NCBI RefSeq assembly: GCF_018409545.1
Contig: NZ_AP024563.1
Location: 2,130,001-2,194,000 of the forward strand
DNA from: Allochromatium tepidum
GTDB lineage: Bacteria; Pseudomonadota; Gammaproteobacteria; Chromatiales; Chromatiaceae
Length of the DNA stretch: 64,000 nt
Reading direction: 5' to 3'
Part shown: one piece after another, positions 44,857 to 56,832 of the stretch
Layout of the letters: every line of letters starts with the position of its first letter
Position numbering within the stretch: the first letter of the stretch is position 1
The notes under the pieces: generated by a model
Told to the model about the DNA's origin: nothing
Database searches by the model: none
The model's input: the letters and a program-made list of their open reading frames with translations, nothing else
Program-made: the position numbers and the translations under genes

Positions 44857-47625
44857 TCAACCTGACTTCAAGGCCGCATGCGCCGCCGCCAGACGCGCGA
44901 TCGGTACGCGCGGACCCGAGCAGCTCACATAGTCCAGCCCGGCCTGATGACAGAAGGCGATCGACCCCGGATGCCCGCCATGCTCACCGCAGATGCCGAC
45001 ATGCAGATCGGGCTTGACCGCCCGCCCCCAGTCCACGGCCAGTTGCATCAGCTTGCCCACACCCTTGACGTCGAGCACATCGAACGGATTGTCCTGCAGG
45101 ATGCCCGACTGATTGTAGAGCGGCAGGAACTTGTTCTCGGCATCCTCGCGCGAGAAGGAGAAGGTCGCCTGGGTCAGGTCATTGGTGCCGAAGGAGAAGA
45201 ACTCGGCTTCCTCGGCCAGCGAGTCGGCGCGCATACAGGCGCGGACCACCTCGATCATGGTACCGAACTTGAACTTGACCGGCTTACCGTAGCGCTCGGC
45301 CACCTCGGCATGGATGCTGTCGACATAGGCCTTGACCTTGCGAAGCTCCTGAGCGGTACAGACCTGCGGCACCTTGATCTGCGGATGGACCTCGATGCCC
45401 GACTTGGCGCATTCGGCGGCCGCCTCCAGGATGGCGCGCACCTGCATCCGGTAGATCTCGGGGAAGGTCATGCCGAGCCGCACGCCGCGATGTCCGAGCA
45501 TCGGGTTGGTCTCGTAGAGGGCGCGCACCTTCTTGAGCATCGCCTCCTTCTTGGCGATCGCCTCCTCGACCACGGCCGGATCGAACATGTGACGCGCGGT
45601 CTCGACCTCGCGGCGCAGACTCTCGGAGGCATGCAGCAGCCCCATGGCGCCGGCCAGCACGGCAACGCCGCGCGCGCTCTGCGCCAGCACCCGCAGCTCG
45701 GACAGCTCGCGTTCGAGCACATGCTCGTCGGGCAGGAACTCGTGGATCGGCGGATCGAGCAGACGGATGGTGACCGGATTGGGCGACATCACCTCGAACA
45801 GTTCGCGGAAGTCCTTGCGCTGCAGGGGCAGCAGCCGGTCGAGCGCTTCCTGACGCGCCTCCGGGGTCTCGGCGACGATCATCTCGATGACGATCGGCAG
45901 GCGCTCGACGTCGTTGAACATGCGCTCGGTGCGCGCCAGACCGATGCCGACCGCGCCATAGCGCCGCGCGCGGCGGGCGTCGTCCGGGGTGTCGGCATTG
46001 GCCAGCACCTTGAGCTTGGCCACTTCGTCGGCCCAGCCGAGCAGGATGTGGAGTTCGGGCGTGAAGTCCGGCTCGACGGTCGGGATCGCGCCCAGATAGA
46101 CCTTGCCCGAGGTGCCGTCGATGGTGATGACGTCACCCTCCTTGAAGCTGGTCAGTCCGACACGCGCCTCGCGCCGGTCGATGTCGACGCTGATGCCCTC
46201 GGCGCCGGCGACACAGGGCTTGCCCATGCCGCGTGCGACCACGGCCGCATGCGAGGTCTTGCCGCCGCGCGAGGTCAGGATGGCTTCGGAAGCGAAGAAG
46301 CCGTGGATGTCCTCGGGCTTGGTCTCCTCACGCACCAGGATGACCTTCAGCCCCTGCCCCTTGCCGAGCTGCTCGGCGCGGTCGGCGTCGAATACGGCGA
46401 TACCGGAGGCCGCGCCCGGCGAGGCCGGCAGACCCTGAGCGACCGCTTCGGCCTTGACGTTCGGGTCCAGACGCGGGAACAGCATCTGTTCCAGCGACTC
46501 GGGCGCGATGCGCAACAGCGCCTGTTCCTTGGTGATGAGTCCCTCACGCTCCATCTCGACCGAGGTGCGCACCATGGCGACCGTGTTCATCTTGCCGTTG
46601 CGGGTCTGGAGACAGTAGAGCCGACCCTGCTCGATGGTGAACTCGAAGTCCTGGACCTCGCGATAGTGGGTTTCGAGCTTGTCGCGCAGCTCGTCGAGCT
46701 GGTCGGCCAGCTCGGGCATCTCGACCTTGAGCCGGTCGAGCGGCTTGGGCGTGCGGATGCCGGCGACCACGTCCTCGCCCTGGGCGTTGACCAGATATTC
46801 GCCGTAGAGCTTGTTCTCGCCGGTGGCCGGATTGCGGGTGAAGGCCACGCCGGTGGCCGAGTCGTCGCCGCGGTTGCCGAACACCATGGTTACGACATTG
46901 ACCGCCGTGCCGTTGGCCATGTCCGGGGTGATGTTGAACTGTTTGCGATAGTCGACCGCGCGCTTGCCCATCCAGGAGTTGAAAACGGCCTTGATGGCGA
47001 TCTCGAGCTGCTGATAGGGGTCGGTCGGGAAGGGGTGCCCCGTGGCGTCCTCGACCACCTTGAGGAAGCGTTCGCAGGTCTCGCGCAGGTCGCCGGCGGA
47101 GAGGTCGACGTCCTGTTTGGCGTGCGCGGCCTCCTTGATGGCGGCGAATTCCTTGTCGAAGGCTTCGTCCGGCACACCGAGTGCGACCTTGCCGAAGAGC
47201 TGGATGAAGCGCCGGTAGGCATCATAGCCGAAGCGCGGATCGTCGGTGGCGCGGATCACGCCTTGCAGGGTGTCGGCGTTCAGACCTAGGTTGAGGATGG
47301 TGTCCATCATGCCCGGCATCGACATGGCTGATCCGGAGCGCACCGAGACCAGCAGCGGATTGTTCGGGTCGCCGAAGCCCTTGCCGGTCTTCTGTTCCAG
47401 GGCGCGCATCTGCTCGTGGACTTGTTCGATCAGACCGGGCGGCAGGGCGCGCTTGGGGTCAGCGAGATATTCCAGGCAGGCCGCCGTGGAGATGACGAAA
47501 CCGGGCGGGACGTTCAGCCCGATCTGGGTCATCTCGCACAGGTTGGCGCCCTTGCCGCCGAGTAGCTTTTTGTCCTTTCCATCGCCGTCCTCGAACGCAA
47601 AGACATACTGAGTCGTGGTGTCCAT
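44857..47625 (-). CDS. ppdK: Pyruvate, phosphate dikinase
   Basis: A 922-residue enzyme interconverting pyruvate, ATP and phosphate with phosphoenolpyruvate, AMP and pyrophosphate. The N-terminal ATP-grasp part has LLGGKGANLCEM; the phosphohistidine domain has GGKTSHAAVVARGMGKPCV; the C-terminal PEP/pyruvate barrel has FSFGTNDLTQATF and VGICGEHGGHP. Length is normal. In a phototrophic sulfur bacterium it would feed gluconeogenesis. The start at 47625 gives the family N-terminus ending in QYVFAFEDG. Confidence 0.96.
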   Translation of the reverse strand: MDTTTQYVFAFEDGDGKDKKLLGGKGANLCEMTQIGLNVPPGFVISTAACLEYLADPKRALPPGLIEQVHEQMRALEQKTGKGFGDPNNPLLVSVRSGSAMSMPGMMDTILNLGLNADTLQGVIRATDDPRFGYDAYRRFIQLFGKVALGVPDEAFDKEFAAIKEAAHAKQDVDLSAGDLRETCERFLKVVEDATGHPFPTDPYQQLEIAIKAVFNSWMGKRAVDYRKQFNITPDMANGTAVNVVTMVFGNRGDDSATGVAFTRNPATGENKLYGEYLVNAQGEDVVAGIRTPKPLDRLKVEMPELADQLDELRDKLETHYREVQDFEFTIEQGRLYCLQTRNGKMNTVAMVRTSVEMEREGLITKEQALLRIAPESLEQMLFPRLDPNVKAEAVAQGLPASPGAASGIAVFDADRAEQLGKGQGLKVILVREETKPEDIHGFFASEAILTSRGGKTSHAAVVARGMGKPCVAGAEGISVDIDRREARVGLTSFKEGDVITIDGTSGKVYLGAIPTVEPDFTPELHILLGWADEVAKLKVLANADTPDDARRARRYGAVGIGLARTERMFNDVERLPIVIEMIVAETPEARQEALDRLLPLQRKDFRELFEVMSPNPVTIRLLDPPIHEFLPDEHVLERELSELRVLAQSARGVAVLAGAMGLLHASESLRREVETARHMFDPAVVEEAIAKKEAMLKKVRALYETNPMLGHRGVRLGMTFPEIYRMQVRAILEAAAECAKSGIEVHPQIKVPQVCTAQELRKVKAYVDSIHAEVAERYGKPVKFKFGTMIEVVRACMRADSLAEEAEFFSFGTNDLTQATFSFSREDAENKFLPLYNQSGILQDNPFDVLDVKGVGKLMQLAVDWGRAVKPDLHVGICGEHGGHPGSIAFCHQAGLDYVSCSGPRVPIARLAAAHAALKSG

Positions 47626-47870
47626 CAGTGGGGTCCGCCTCTTCTCTTTGGTTGGTGTGATGGGCTTGGCGCTCCGGGTGACATGCTGCCATATCCGACG
47701 CGCGGGGGGTATCTCGGATCGAAGTCGAACATTCGGCGCTGCCCTTTGCAACCCCTTCAAGCGTCCGGGTGGCTTATGGGCTCAGAACGTATCTCCAGCG
47801 ATCCGAGTACCACTCAGCCATCGGTTATACTGCCTCATTCTCGCATCGCCCGACCACGAGCCTGAGCATC
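47626..47870. other. Divergent ppdK-valS promoter region
   Basis: These 245 bases hold no gene that I can support. A TATACT element at about 47826 may be the -10 box of valS, but no convincing -35 box is seen. No T-box-like structure is apparent. Confidence 0.4.
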
Positions 47871-50726
<2,856 letters not shown>

Positions 50727-50769
50727 GAGGTCTGGAGACGTCGAATGGAACCGCGCCCCGCCAAGGGGC

Positions 50770-50791
50770 GCCGCGCACACGGCGGCGCGGC
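50770..50791. terminator. Terminator-like hairpin after valS
   Basis: GCCGCGC (50770-50776) and GCGCGGC (50785-50791) can pair across an eight-base loop between the convergent valS and the 65-residue gene. No T-run follows, so it is a weak candidate. Confidence 0.35.
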
Positions 50792-50844
50792 TCCGAACGC
50801 GGTTTGAGGCGAAAGGGAGGGAAAGATGGCGAACCGAATCGAGG

Positions 50845-51042
50845 TCAGGCCGTGACCCACTGCTCGAAGTTGTCGGTACTCTTTTCCTCGCCGTCGCTGT
50901 AACCGGCCTCATAGGCCTCGGTCAGGCGCTGTTCCTCGCGCTTGGGGTTCTGCAGAAAGCCGCACTGCCACCCTTGGATGTACTCGTCGTCGACGCCCAA
51001 CTGTTCCATCTTGGTCACGGCATCGTAGTAGAACTGATTCAT
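50845..51042 (-). CDS. Small acidic protein of unknown function
   Basis: A 65-residue protein rich in Glu, Asp, Gln and Tyr. It reads MNQFYYDAVTKMEQLGVDDE, then YIQGWQCGFLQNPKREEQRL and an AYEAGYSDGEEKSTDNFEQW tail. The repeated aromatic-Gly pattern (GWQxGF, AGYSDG) suggests two short helical hairpins. The sequence is balanced and not a shadow. I believe similar small proteins occur in other sulfur-oxidising Gammaproteobacteria, but I cannot name a family. Confidence 0.6.
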   Translation of the reverse strand: MNQFYYDAVTKMEQLGVDDEYIQGWQCGFLQNPKREEQRLTEAYEAGYSDGEEKSTDNFEQWVTA

Positions 51043-51397
51043 TTCCGGTCTCCGAGCAATGTCATTTGGTTGAGGGCTCAGTCGTCGGGAGACTTCGCCG
51101 ACTCGATGTCGTTATGAAGGCGGGCCGATCGTCGCTGATTGCGGCCGCCCTGTCCTCTCTCGCTGCAACTCTCGGACGCAACGCCGTCCGGGTATGGGAC
51201 GCGATCACGGGGACGAGAAGAGCGATAAGAATACAGCGTTTTTCTAATAGGCGACAAGTACGCTTGGACGAATGGCGCGCCGTGCCCGACTCCAGGATTC
51301 CAGGACCGACCGCGGCGAACGGACTTGCGAAGCGTCAAGGGTGCACGCATCTTGGCTGGAATCCGCCCCCTGCCCAACCGGAGGACTCGAACCCATC
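51043..51397. other. Intergenic region without recognisable gene
   Basis: These 355 bases separate the small acidic gene from the MoxR-type ATPase gene. A locally AT-richer patch around 51230-51260 could hold promoter elements. I see no gene, repeat or hairpin that I can support. Confidence 0.4.
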
Positions 51398-52441
51398 ATG
51401 CGCCCCGCCCAACTGTTCCGCGTCCTGGATCGCGAATTCCTCAGCACGGCCGACGGCCATCATACGCCCGTGATGCTCTGGGGACCGCCGGGCGTGGGTA
51501 AGTCGCAGATGGTGGCCCAGATCGCCGCGCGCCATGCCGTGCCCGTGATCGACATCCGGCTGTCGCAGATGGAGCCGAGCGATCTGCGCGGCATCCCCTT
51601 CCGCCAGGGCGAGCGGGTCGAATGGGCCGTGCCCGCCATGCTGCCGGACGTCGAGCGCCACGGGCCGAGCGGCGTGCTCTTTCTCGATGAGATCACCTCG
51701 GCCCCGCCCGTGGTCTCGGCCGCCGCCTATCAACTCATCCTCGACCGACGGCTCGGCGAGTATCGCGTCCCGGACGGCTGGGCGATCTTCGCCGCCGGCA
51801 ACCGCCAGGGCGATCGCGGCGTGACCTACAGTATGCCCGCGCCGCTGGCCAACCGCTTCTCGCACTTCGAGGTCGAGACCCATCTCGACGACTGGGCGGC
51901 CTGGGCCTATGCGAGCGGCATCGACGAGCGGGTCATCGCCTTTCTGCGCTTTCGGCCCGAACTGCTGTTCGACTTCGATCCGGCGCACAATCCGGTCGCC
52001 TTCCCCTCGCCGCGTTCCTGGGAGTTCGCCCATCGCGCGCTCAAGAAGTTCGAGGACGCGCGCGATCTGCTACAGGGCGCGCTGCAAGCCTGCGTAGGGC
52101 CGGCCGCCGGGATCGAGCTGAGCGCCTTCGTCGACAACCTCGACCAGATGCCGGATCTCGACGCCATCACGCGCGGCGAGCCGGTCGCCGTCCCGCGCGA
52201 GATCGATCTCCAGTACGCCGTCGCCGCCGCGCTGGTCGGACGGGCGATCCGTGCGCTCGAAACGCCGGACGGCCGGCGGGTCATCGGCCACATTCTCGAC
52301 TATGCCGGACGCTTCCCCGAGCGCGAGATGGGCGTGATGCTGGTCTCGGATCTGCACCGGGCGATCGGCGGACGGCTGTTCGAGGTGCCGGCCTTCGCCG
52401 GCTGGGCGCAATCGGTCGCGGACGTGATGCTCCATGCCTGA
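51398..52441 (+). CDS. MoxR-type AAA+ ATPase
   Basis: A 347-residue AAA+ ATPase. Walker A is LWGPPGVGKSQMV, Walker B is GVLFLDEIT, and the sensor region is IFAAGNRQGD, with the arginine stretch PAPLANRFSH. MoxR ATPases act with a von Willebrand A partner in assembling or activating metalloenzymes and complexes. The stop overlaps the VWA-like gene by eight bases, so the two act together. The target is unknown; bepA and soxYZ follow. Confidence 0.9.
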   Translation: MRPAQLFRVLDREFLSTADGHHTPVMLWGPPGVGKSQMVAQIAARHAVPVIDIRLSQMEPSDLRGIPFRQGERVEWAVPAMLPDVERHGPSGVLFLDEITSAPPVVSAAAYQLILDRRLGEYRVPDGWAIFAAGNRQGDRGVTYSMPAPLANRFSHFEVETHLDDWAAWAYASGIDERVIAFLRFRPELLFDFDPAHNPVAFPSPRSWEFAHRALKKFEDARDLLQGALQACVGPAAGIELSAFVDNLDQMPDLDAITRGEPVAVPREIDLQYAVAAALVGRAIRALETPDGRRVIGHILDYAGRFPEREMGVMLVSDLHRAIGGRLFEVPAFAGWAQSVADVMLHA

Positions 52442-53612
52442 GCCCTTGCCTTCGACCGCGCCCGATCCGGTCGCCATCGAGACCAAGCTCACGGCGGCAC
52501 GCACCCGGCTGATCCTGGACAAGCCCTTTCTCGGCGCCCTGGTGCTGCGTCTGCCGCTGCGCGCGGCGGCGGGCGACTGGTGCCGCACCACGGCCACGGA
52601 TGCGCGCGCCTTCTATTACAACCCGGCCTACATCGATGCACTGAGCCTGGAGCAGACCCAGTTCATGCTCGCCCACGAGGCCCTGCACTGCGCCCTGTCG
52701 CATTTCGCGCGGCGCGGCCATCGTCAGCGCCGGCGCTGGGATCTGGCCTGTGACTATGCGATCAATCCGCTGCTGATCGAGGACGGTCTGACACCGCCGC
52801 CGAACGCCCTGGTGATGCCGCTCTACCGGGGGCTGACCGCCGAGGAGATCTATCCGCTCATCGACGAACGTGACGACTCGGAGACGCTCGACACCCATGC
52901 CTATGATCGCGACGAGCGTCAGGGCGGCCGCCGGCGGCGTCCGGACGAGACGCCCCAGCGGCCCGAATCTCTCAGCGCCGACGAACGCGAGCGACTGGCC
53001 GTACAATGGCGCCAACGCCTGGCCGGAGCGGCCCAGCAGGCGCTCCAGGCCGGCAAGCTCGGCGGCGAGCTGGCGCGTCAGATCGACCATCTGCTCCAGC
53101 CCAGCCTGCCCTGGCGGATGCTGCTCGCCCGCCATCTGACGGCGATCGCGCGCGAGGACTACAGCTATCAGCGTCCCTCGCGTCGCGAAGGCGATTTCAT
53201 CCTGCCGGGACTGCGCGGCCGGCAGGCCGAGCTGGTGGCGGCGATCGACACCTCGGGTTCGATCCAGGACGTCGAACTGAGCGAGTTCATCCGGGAGATC
53301 GACGCGCTCAAGGGGCAGATCCGCGCGCGCCTCACCCTGTTGCCCTGTGATCGCGTTCTCGCACCCGGAGCGCCCTTCCAGTTCGAACCCTGGGAAACCT
53401 TCGTGCGTCCCGAGCGTCTACAGGGGGGCGGCGGAACCAGCTTCAGACCCGTATTCGACTGGATCGACCGCCAGGACAGACGACCCGATCTGCTGGTCTA
53501 CTTCACCGATGCCCAAGGCGAGTTCCCCGAGCGCGAGCCGTCCTATCCGGTGATCTGGCTGGTCAAGGGCCGCGCCCCAGTGCCCTGGGGACAGCGTATT
53601 CAGCTCAATTGA
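52434..53612 (+). CDS. VWA-like domain protein with HExxH metallopeptidase-like N-terminus (DUF2201 type)
   Basis: A 392-residue protein in two parts. The N-terminal domain contains LAHEALHCALSH, a zincin-like HExxH motif, in an alpha-helical setting (LSLEQTQFMLAHEALH). The C-terminal part begins AAIDTSGSIQDVELSEF, the metal-ion-dependent adhesion site DxSGS of VWA domains, and later VYFTDAQGEFP. Linker residues about 160-195 are Arg-rich. This architecture is the usual partner of the upstream MoxR-type ATPase. Confidence 0.9.
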   Translation: MPEPLPSTAPDPVAIETKLTAARTRLILDKPFLGALVLRLPLRAAAGDWCRTTATDARAFYYNPAYIDALSLEQTQFMLAHEALHCALSHFARRGHRQRRRWDLACDYAINPLLIEDGLTPPPNALVMPLYRGLTAEEIYPLIDERDDSETLDTHAYDRDERQGGRRRRPDETPQRPESLSADERERLAVQWRQRLAGAAQQALQAGKLGGELARQIDHLLQPSLPWRMLLARHLTAIAREDYSYQRPSRREGDFILPGLRGRQAELVAAIDTSGSIQDVELSEFIREIDALKGQIRARLTLLPCDRVLAPGAPFQFEPWETFVRPERLQGGGGTSFRPVFDWIDRQDRRPDLLVYFTDAQGEFPEREPSYPVIWLVKGRAPVPWGQRIQLN

Positions 53613-53646
53613 ACCGCGTTCGGCACGAGACGACGTTTTTTCATCG

Positions 53647-55137
53647 ATGATACGGATAGCCTCCCTCCCCCGCTTGGCACGGCCGATGGTCGCCTTCGGC
53701 GCCCTGCTGCTGGTCGGCCTGCCCCAACTCCAGGCCCAGGACTACCGTCTCCCCGACATGGGCAGTTCGGCCGACACGCTCATGACCACGGGAGCCGAGG
53801 CGCGTCTGGGTCAGGCCTTCATGCGCCGCGTGCGCGAGTCGCTGCCGGTCCTCGACGACCCGCTGCTGACCGACTACATCGAATCGCTCGGCAACACCCT
53901 GGTCGCCGCCGACCGCGACGCCACGGGACGCTTCAACTTCTTCGTCATCGACCAGTCGGTGATCAATGCCTTCGCCGGACCGGGCGGCAACATCGGCGTC
54001 TATGCCGGACTCATCCTCGCCGCCGAGACCGAGAGCGAGCTGGCCGCCGTCATGGCCCATGAGATCGCACACGTCACCCAGCGCCATCTGCTGCGCGCGC
54101 TGGAGGACCAGAGCAAGATGACCGTCCCGACCATGGCCCTGATGGTCGCCGCCGCCATCCTCGGCGCCCAGGTCTCGGGCGATGCCGGGGCCGCCGCGAT
54201 GGTCGGCGTCCAGGCCGCCGCCCTGCAACGCCGGATCAACTTCACGCGCGAGAACGAGCACGAGGCCGACCGGCTCGGCATCACGACCCTGGCCAAGGCC
54301 GGGTTCGATCCCTATGCCATGGCCGGTTTCTTCGAGCGGCTGTCCAAATCCAGCCGCGTCTATGAGAACAACGCCCCCGAATTCCTGCGCACCCATCCGG
54401 TCAACGCCAACCGCATCGCCGAGGCGCTCGCCCGGGCCGACGACTTCGGCGCACGCCAGCGGCCCGACAGTCTGCGCTTCCAACTGGCGCGCGCGGCGCT
54501 GCGCGAACGCTCCTACAAACGCCCGGAACAGGCCGTCGCCCATTTCCGCGACACCCTGCGCGAAGGCCGGCATCGCAATGCCGTCGCCGAACACTATGGC
54601 TATGCACTGGCCCTGACGCGCGCGGGTCGGTTCGACGACGCCCGCGCCGCCCTAGCCACGGCGATGCAGTCGCATTCGAGCCTGCCCGAGTTCATCGTGC
54701 TGGACGCCCGGCTCGATCTCGAACAGGGTCAGGTCGAACGCGCCGTGCGTAACCTAGAACAGGCCGTCGATCTATCGCCGGGCCATTGGCCGCTGCGCGT
54801 GGCCTATGCCGAAGCGCTGATGAAGGCCAACCGGCCCGCGCCGGCCATCGATGAGCTGACCGCCGTTGCGCGACTGCGCCCCGGCAACCCCATGTTGTAC
54901 GATAAGCTGGAACAGGCGGCCTTTCGCGCGGGCAATCAGGGGGCGACCCACCGCTTCCGCGCCGAGAAGCTCTATGCCGAGGGCGACCGCGAGCCGGCGA
55001 TCCGTCAGCTCGAGATCGCACTGCGCCAGCGCGACCTCCCCTATCACGAGGCGGCGCGTATCCAGGCGCGGCTCGAAACCTGGAAAGAAGAAGAACGCGA
55101 AGCCAAACGCAAAGACAAGAGAGGAGAGAAACCATGA
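53647..55137 (+). CDS. bepA: BepA-like periplasmic M48 metalloprotease/chaperone
   Basis: A 496-residue protein with a signal peptide (MVAFGALLLVGLPQLQAQ). The zinc motif is VMAHEIAHVTQRH, with the third ligand in ENEHEADRLG. The C-terminal half is made of tetratricopeptide repeats. In E. coli BepA (YfgC) aids assembly of LptD and degrades stalled intermediates. The stop overlaps soxY as ATGA, an uncommon coupling of envelope quality control with sulfur oxidation genes. Confidence 0.92.
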   Translation: MIRIASLPRLARPMVAFGALLLVGLPQLQAQDYRLPDMGSSADTLMTTGAEARLGQAFMRRVRESLPVLDDPLLTDYIESLGNTLVAADRDATGRFNFFVIDQSVINAFAGPGGNIGVYAGLILAAETESELAAVMAHEIAHVTQRHLLRALEDQSKMTVPTMALMVAAAILGAQVSGDAGAAAMVGVQAAALQRRINFTRENEHEADRLGITTLAKAGFDPYAMAGFFERLSKSSRVYENNAPEFLRTHPVNANRIAEALARADDFGARQRPDSLRFQLARAALRERSYKRPEQAVAHFRDTLREGRHRNAVAEHYGYALALTRAGRFDDARAALATAMQSHSSLPEFIVLDARLDLEQGQVERAVRNLEQAVDLSPGHWPLRVAYAEALMKANRPAPAIDELTAVARLRPGNPMLYDKLEQAAFRAGNQGATHRFRAEKLYAEGDREPAIRQLEIALRQRDLPYHEAARIQARLETWKEEEREAKRKDKRGEKP

Positions 55138-55592
55138 TCGATGCCAAACGCCGGACACTCGTCAAAGGCTCGCTGGCCGCCGGAGCGGTCGTCGGCGCCG
55201 GACTGATCGCGCCGCGCGCCTTCGCCGATTGGAACGCAGCGGCCTTCCAGGCCAAGGACATCCCCACGGCCATGACCGGCCTGCTCGGCAGCGACGCCGC
55301 CGAGGTCAGCGACAGGATCAAGATCAAGTCCCCGGACATCGCTGAGAACGGCGCCGTGGTTCCGGTCACGGTCGAGACCGATCTGGAGGGCGTGACCTCC
55401 ATCAGTATCATCGCGTCCAAGAACCAACTGCCGCTGATCGCCTCCTTCGAGTTCGTCGATCCGTCCGTAGTGCCCTTCGTCGCCACCCGCATCAAGATGG
55501 CCGAGACCGCCGACGTCATCGCCGTGGTCAAGGCGGGCGACAAGCTCTACAAGAACGCCAAGACCGTCAAGGTCACGGTCGGCGGCTGCTGA
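55134..55592 (+). CDS. soxY: Thiosulfate oxidation carrier protein SoxY
   Basis: A 152-residue periplasmic protein with a twin-arginine signal (KRRTLVKGSLAAGAVVGAG, cleavage after AFA). SoxY carries sulfur intermediates bound to a Cys on a flexible C-terminal arm. Here the arm ends VKVTVGGC, so Cys is the last residue, whereas many family members end GGCGG. Thiosulfate oxidation in Chromatiaceae uses SoxYZ with SoxB and SoxAX encoded elsewhere; those genes are not in this window. Confidence 0.96.
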   Translation: MIDAKRRTLVKGSLAAGAVVGAGLIAPRAFADWNAAAFQAKDIPTAMTGLLGSDAAEVSDRIKIKSPDIAENGAVVPVTVETDLEGVTSISIIASKNQLPLIASFEFVDPSVVPFVATRIKMAETADVIAVVKAGDKLYKNAKTVKVTVGGC

Positions 55593-55656
55593 TCGACCTC
55601 TCGCGCCTGTCTCTCAAGTATCCAAGACCGAATACCGAACACGAGGAGTCGAGACG

Positions 55657-55968
55657 ATGTCCGATATCAAGATCCGCGCCAAGCTCGAAGGTGATGAGAC
55701 CACGGTCAAGTGTCTGATGAGTCACCCGATGGAAAACGGCATGCGCAAGGACAGCAAGACCGAGCAAGTCATCCCGGCGCACTTCATCCAGGAGGTGGTG
55801 TGCAAGGTCAAGGGCACCGTGGTGATGAAGAGTGCCTGGAGCGGCGGCGTCTCCAAGAACCCCTATCTGTCGTTCAAGTTCAGGGGCGGCGCCGTCGGCG
55901 ACGAGATCGAGATCGCCTGGACCGACAACAAGGGCGAGAGCCAGAGCCAGACCGCTCAGATCTCCTGA
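55657..55968 (+). CDS. soxZ: Thiosulfate oxidation carrier protein SoxZ
   Basis: A 103-residue immunoglobulin-like partner of SoxY. It shows the family strands: IRAKLEGDETTVKCLMSHPMENG, AHFIQEVVCKVKG and NPYLSFKFRGGAVGDEIEIAW. It lacks a signal peptide and is expected to travel to the periplasm folded with SoxY by the Tat route. It starts 64 bases after soxY and a hairpin follows its stop. Confidence 0.97.
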   Translation: MSDIKIRAKLEGDETTVKCLMSHPMENGMRKDSKTEQVIPAHFIQEVVCKVKGTVVMKSAWSGGVSKNPYLSFKFRGGAVGDEIEIAWTDNKGESQSQTAQIS

Positions 55969-55976
55969 TGGCGGAT

Positions 55977-56013
55977 CGAACCGCAAAGGCGCATTCGCAT
56001 TCTTTGCGGTTCG
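55977..56013. terminator. Bidirectional terminator-like hairpin between soxZ and pcm
   Basis: CGAACCGCAAAG (55977-55988) is repeated inverted as CTTTGCGGTTCG (56002-56013) with a 13-base loop. All 12 pairs are perfect. It lies between convergent genes; no clear T-run follows, so termination efficiency is uncertain. Confidence 0.6.
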
Positions 56014-56017
56014 AACG

Positions 56018-56683
56018 TCAGAACTCGAACCCGGCCGGTTCGGGTGCATTGCGCAAGGGCGCCACCTCGACCTCGAACAGCGACTCACGCCGATAGTCAT
56101 AGCGCCCGACACGGGTCACGCGCACGCACTCCATCGCCGGCGCCGTGCCCAGGATGCAGAACAGACGCCCGCCGATGGTCAGTTGATCGCGCAGCATCGG
56201 CAGTGCGTCCTCGGTCGGCATCGAACCCTTGACGGCGATCGCGTCGAACGGCCCACCGCTCACGGGTCCGGCCAAACCATCCCCCTCGCGCACCTCGACC
56301 CAATCGAACTTGAGCGCTTCGAGCCGCTCGGCCGCCTCGGCCGCCTGCGCCGGGTCGATCTCCAGACTGATCACGCGCGCACCGAGCCGGCTCAGACAGG
56401 CGGCGACGTAACCCGAGCCGGTGCCGATCTCCAGCGCCCGGTCGCCCGGCTGGACGGCGAGCGCCTGCAACAGATGACCGACCACCTTGGGCGCGAGCAT
56501 GAGGGTGCCGTTGGAATTCGGAATCTCGATGTCGGCATAGGCCAGCGCCCGATAGGCGTCCGGCACGAAGCGCTCGCGCTCGACCGCGCCCATCACCTCC
56601 AGCACCCGGTCGTCGAGCACGCCCCAGGGCCGGATCTGCTGCCGGATCATGTTGAAGCGGGCCAACTCACTGCTGTTGTCCAT
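56018..56683 (-). CDS. pcm: Protein-L-isoaspartate O-methyltransferase family
   Basis: A 221-residue SAM-dependent enzyme. The family signature [21 protein letters not shown] is followed by motif [20 protein letters not shown] and the post-[10 protein letters not shown]. The region of the usual GxxxxSQPxxxAxM motif here reads [14 protein letters not shown], as in a proteobacterial subgroup whose isoaspartyl activity is unproven. It is divergent from queF. Confidence 0.88.
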   Translation of the reverse strand: MDNSSELARFNMIRQQIRPWGVLDDRVLEVMGAVERERFVPDAYRALAYADIEIPNSNGTLMLAPKVVGHLLQALAVQPGDRALEIGTGSGYVAACLSRLGARVISLEIDPAQAAEAAERLEALKFDWVEVREGDGLAGPVSGGPFDAIAVKGSMPTEDALPMLRDQLTIGGRLFCILGTAPAMECVRVTRVGRYDYRRESLFEVEVAPLRNAPEPAGFEF

Positions 56684-56759
56684 GGAATGGATGTCCCCCG
56701 TCTGAGTTCATGTTTTTGGAAAAGCGACCGCGTCCGGCGAGACGCAGGGCGAATGATTA

Positions 56760-56765
56760 TATAAT
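56760..56765 (+). promoter_or_regulatory. Possible -10 box of queF
   Basis: A consensus TATAAT stands in an AT-rich patch about 68 bases before queF. No good -35 box is visible at the expected distance, so the call is weak. Confidence 0.3.
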
Positions 56766-56832
56766 AGGAGGCCAAGCAGCCGACCGAGTCGACGCTCGGC
56801 TCGGCCCATCCTTGTCAGCGGAGAGTTCCTTC

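Noticed and set aside
45000-47289. An 800-codon plus-strand frame opposite ppdK
   Set aside because: It has no recognisable domain, lies wholly opposite an intact ppdK and shows mirrored codon bias.
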